64,000 bases of DNA from DATAUD01 sp035511075 (GTDB lineage Bacteria > Verrucomicrobiota > Verrucomicrobiia > Limisphaerales > Palsa-1400), in contig DATKFW010000060.1 of the NCBI GenBank assembly GCA_035511075.1, positions 1 to 64,000 on the forward strand, written 5' to 3'. The position numbers and the translations under genes were made by a program. Shown here in pieces: positions 59,316-64,000 of this stretch; positions within the stretch are counted from its first letter, which is position 1, and every line of letters starts with the position of its first letter. Under the pieces are notes generated by a model. That model had not been told where the DNA came from and ran no database searches. It worked only from the letters and a program-made list of their open reading frames with translations.

Positions 59316-61379
59316 TCAAGCGGCGGCGACCACCGAGCACTTCGCTTCCCGCCCCGGTACGCGCGGGTGGATTCTGCTGATTCCCTTTTCCCAGGCTTGC
59401 ATGTGGAAGGACCCGGGATCGGTTGTGTCGCTCCTCATGTGCAACGTGAGCGTCTGGTCCACGTCGCTCCATTTCTGACGCCGGGCCGCGCATTCTATTG
59501 ACAGCGATGGATCGGACTGCGCCGCCGCCGGAGCAGGAGCCACGCCGGCAATTCTCGCCGGGGCATCCAGCGTATCGGTTGTCATTATGACGCCGTTGCG
59601 AAGCCCGTGCGCGCGAATCGTCGCGCGGACCGGCTCCCAATCCTGCGAAATGGAAGCGGACAAATTCACAACCAAGCCCCGCTCTTTGGCGAGCAGCGTT
59701 ATCGCGTCCATCGGCAAAATTCCGTCGCTCCATCGCGACCCGGCATATCCCGGAAAGAAACCGCGCTCCCGGGCCAATTGAGCCGATGCCAGGATGGCGC
59801 AGTGGGACACCAGTTCGGTGCTCCAATCGGCGAATTCCGCCGCAGCCGTGCTGCCGAGGCTGATTTGCAGGCGCGCCAGCGTTTCATTAAAACCAACGAT
59901 GCCCAGCCCGATGGCCCGCGTCCCGAGGCTTGCGGCGCGCATCCGATCCGAGGAGTACGCGCTGACATCGATGGAGTTATCGAGCATCCTCACCGCTGCC
60001 GTTATCGTCCCCCGCAATAACCCCACGTCCAATCCCATTCCCCCCTCGCGGACATGGGCGGCAAGATTGACGGCTCCCGAGGGGCGCGCCATGCCGATTT
60101 CTGGATAAGCCTGGCCGTGATCTTGCGGGGCGCAATTGTGAACGGCGTCCTTGAAGACGATCCCGGGCTGCCCGGTTTTCAGGGTCGATCCCATGACGCC
60201 TTGCCACAACTCCAGCGCATTGCTTTGTTTGGCGAACCCGATCTGGCCGTGACCGGCCTTCTTCTCATAATCCCGGTACTTCGATTCAAAGTCGGCGCCG
60301 TGGCAACGATTCAGCTCCGCCGCCTCCGCCGGGTCGAGCAACGTCCATTGGCCCTGTTGCTGGACGCGCTTCATGAAAAGGTCGGGAACCCAAAGGCCGC
60401 TCATGAAAACCGGTGACGGATCCTGCAAAAGATCCAAAACGTTCCGGTGCCAAATCTCCAGGCGTTCGGCGTCACAGGCGCCAGCCGCGTCCTCATAGCC
60501 GATCAAAGCCGGACGCGGCGTGCCCGCATGAGTTAATATGGCCTCCGAGGGAACGAAACGCAGTGTGGAAAGAGCTTCGTAAAACTGCAAGGCGCGCGAC
60601 TCAGCCGCAGTCTGTTCGGCCAGGGCCAATCCCATGGCGATGCGCATCCAAAAATATTGGGGTGTTTCAAAGCGGCGTCCGTCTTCTTGCGCCAGAAACT
60701 GGTTGTAAAGCATTTCCAATCCAGCCGGGGCCAGGTGGGAATCCCTCTCCAAACACAGGCCCCCGGCGAGCTGTTCTGATTCAAAGTCAAGCAATGCCGG
60801 TGTGAAGCATCGCAGATATTCACCCACATTGAGGTAACAATCGAAATGGCGTCTCGTGACATTTCCCATCGTCTCCCCCGCGCGGGATTTCGGCAACGCC
60901 TGGCCATAAATGGACTTCAACAGCCCCGATGCCGGGATTCCCGCCGCCCGGCGTGGAACCGCAGGCGCGGCAATTTTGGCGTCCCGGGCGCGGTCTTTGC
61001 GTTCTGTTCGTGTCGACTGGCGCCGATCTCGGTACTGGATATAGCATCGCACTACGGCCAGGTGCCCGGCAACCATCAATTGGTTCTCAACTGCATCCTG
61101 AATCCGCTCGACCTCCAATACCTCTCCATGGACCGCCTGGCTGAGAATTTGATCGACCACACCGTCCGCGCAATTCTTGACAGCTAATTGAGCCGTTTCT
61201 GGCAGCGCTTTACCCTGTCCGATGCCGTGGTGGGCTATGAAGGCGCTTTCGATGGCGAGGAAAATTCGCGCCCCATCAAACTCTTCAAGACGATTGTCGC
61301 GTTTGCGCACCAGAAATCGTTTTTCCGTTTGAGGGTCGATTTCCTGCGTTTGCACTTGATCATTAGGCGTTTCCAACAT
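59316..61379 (-). CDS. Ribonucleotide reductase large-subunit homologue lacking catalytic residues
   Basis: 687 residues, homologous along its length to class I NrdA. The N-terminal ATP-cone (about 20-115, VRKRDNRLEEFDGARIFLAI) is kept. So are the barrel landmarks FVPSEAILTHAGTPRP, GLWVPDLFMKRV, FKDAVHNCAPQDH, NSIDVSAYSSDR and GTRAIGLGIVGFNETLARL. The chemistry is gone. RPQLSSC (Cys225 in E. coli) is RPALIGY. The SNLCTE segment (Cys439, Glu441) is deleted after PQDH. The AVCNLxSxNL cysteine (Cys462) is lost (GAVNLAAHV). The KTxYYLR tyrosines become SRIHPR, and no C-terminal CxxC pair exists. Either a repurposed nucleotide-binding protein or a decaying gene; the intact 2-kb frame favours use. 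A GTG at 61397 is an alternative start. No nrdB is nearby. Confidence 0.85.
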   Translation of the reverse strand: MLETPNDQVQTQEIDPQTEKRFLVRKRDNRLEEFDGARIFLAIESAFIAHHGIGQGKALPETAQLAVKNCADGVVDQILSQAVHGEVLEVERIQDAVENQLMVAGHLAVVRCYIQYRDRRQSTRTERKDRARDAKIAAPAVPRRAAGIPASGLLKSIYGQALPKSRAGETMGNVTRRHFDCYLNVGEYLRCFTPALLDFESEQLAGGLCLERDSHLAPAGLEMLYNQFLAQEDGRRFETPQYFWMRIAMGLALAEQTAAESRALQFYEALSTLRFVPSEAILTHAGTPRPALIGYEDAAGACDAERLEIWHRNVLDLLQDPSPVFMSGLWVPDLFMKRVQQQGQWTLLDPAEAAELNRCHGADFESKYRDYEKKAGHGQIGFAKQSNALELWQGVMGSTLKTGQPGIVFKDAVHNCAPQDHGQAYPEIGMARPSGAVNLAAHVREGGMGLDVGLLRGTITAAVRMLDNSIDVSAYSSDRMRAASLGTRAIGLGIVGFNETLARLQISLGSTAAAEFADWSTELVSHCAILASAQLARERGFFPGYAGSRWSDGILPMDAITLLAKERGLVVNLSASISQDWEPVRATIRAHGLRNGVIMTTDTLDAPARIAGVAPAPAAAQSDPSLSIECAARRQKWSDVDQTLTLHMRSDTTDPGSFHMQAWEKGISRIHPRVPGREAKCSVVAAA

Positions 61380-61411
61380 TTGAACTAGATCGCACACGGT
61401 TCAGCACATGT

Positions 61412-61477
61412 CCACAACATCTTGTGTCTTAATAAAGACCGCCCACATCTAATAGTGCTTTACATGACAGAAGTCAA
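61412..61477 (-). promoter_or_regulatory. Promoter with two NrdR-like boxes
   Basis: On the minus strand, TTGACT (61477-61472), a 17-nt spacer and TATTAG (61454-61449) form a good sigma-70 promoter. Two 16-nt palindromes resemble the NrdR consensus acaCwAtATaTwGtgt. ACACAAGATGTTGTGG (61427-61412) is strong; the other, at 61458-61443, is weaker but keeps CAC...GTG and covers the -10. They are 31 nt apart start to start, the spacing known for NrdR pairs. The remaining sequence up to the ppdK stop at 61609 shows no gene. Confidence 0.75.
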
Positions 61478-61608
61478 CATGGAAAAGCAGCCTGTGAAAG
61501 ATTTTATCCTGTAAAATCCCATTCATCCCTTTCAAAAACGAACCATTCTCCGCCACCGCAATGCGGGAGGGCGGCGAGAAGGATTAACGGATCCCGCTGT
61601 TATGGGCG

Positions 61609-64000
<2,392 letters not shown>

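Noticed and set aside
59316..59400. A frameshift near the end of the reductase-like gene hiding the YYLR segment
   Set aside because: All three frames of the C-terminal region were read; none restores the tyrosine pair or a CxxC tail, and the internal cysteines are lost independently.
59152..59478. 108-codon plus-strand frame near the end of the reductase-like gene
   Set aside because: No family pattern, overlaps the reductase-like coding end and lacks a plausible start context.

Overview
The window (GC-rich, about 60% by eye) looks like the chromosome of a Verrucomicrobiota bacterium, probably near Pedosphaera/Limisphaerales. This placement is inferred from family content: an ECF sigma factor paired with a zinc-ribbon Ser/Thr kinase, a DUF1080 (3-keto-disaccharide hydrolase) protein, a VPDSG/PEP-CTERM-type sorting tail beside PrsK/PrsR, System II cytochrome c maturation, and a division/cell-wall cluster with divergent FtsL, FtsQ and FtsZ. 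No rRNA, tRNA, CRISPR array or intact insertion sequence was recognised.

Layout. 1-1849: sigma factor and kinase pair on the minus strand, the kinase cut by the left edge. 1984-5350: tatA, tatC and an M48 membrane protease. 5385-6020: a secreted protein. 6.2-9.4 kb: a small accessory islet of unknown genes, including a PD-(D/E)xK-like protein, with a terminator-ended non-coding stretch and a long inverted repeat. 9.4-17.2 kb (minus): ftsH, rpe, a duplicated-domain secreted protein, resB, ccsA and a secreted protein, tightly packed. 17.4-21.5 kb: der, a phosphate-selective-type porin and a DUF1080 protein. 21.6-27.1 kb: the PrsK/PrsR two-component system, then a 64-residue protein with a VPDAG sorting tail behind a sigma-54-like promoter, and a cysteine-rich secreted protein. 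27.2-33.4 kb (minus): a complete MacA-ATPase-permease-permease-TolC export operon. 33.4-38.3 kb: rhodanese, two secreted proteins, proS, a GxxExxY gene remnant and queA.

38.4-54.3 kb is a long dcw cluster on the plus strand: mraZ, a proline-rich protein, rsmH, ftsL, ftsI, murF, mraY, a LysM protein, ftsW, murG, murB, ddl, ftsQ, ftsA, ftsZ. Many genes overlap by 4-8 nt. murE, murD and murC are absent from it, and a 435-nt non-coding stretch sits where murD would be expected. A strong sigma-70-like promoter with GTGGGAG repeats, possible MraZ sites, precedes mraZ.

54.3-64 kb: a 41-residue basic protein, an RRM RNA-binding protein, infA, a FUSC-like membrane protein, an operon of two cyclophilins, a NUDIX hydrolase and a HAD phosphatase, an FmdB-type zinc ribbon, a ribonucleotide reductase large-subunit homologue, and pyruvate phosphate dikinase cut by the right edge. 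The most notable observation is that the reductase homologue keeps the fold and ATP-cone but lacks the active-site cysteines and radical-transfer tyrosines. Even so, it lies behind a textbook pair of NrdR-like boxes overlapping its promoter.
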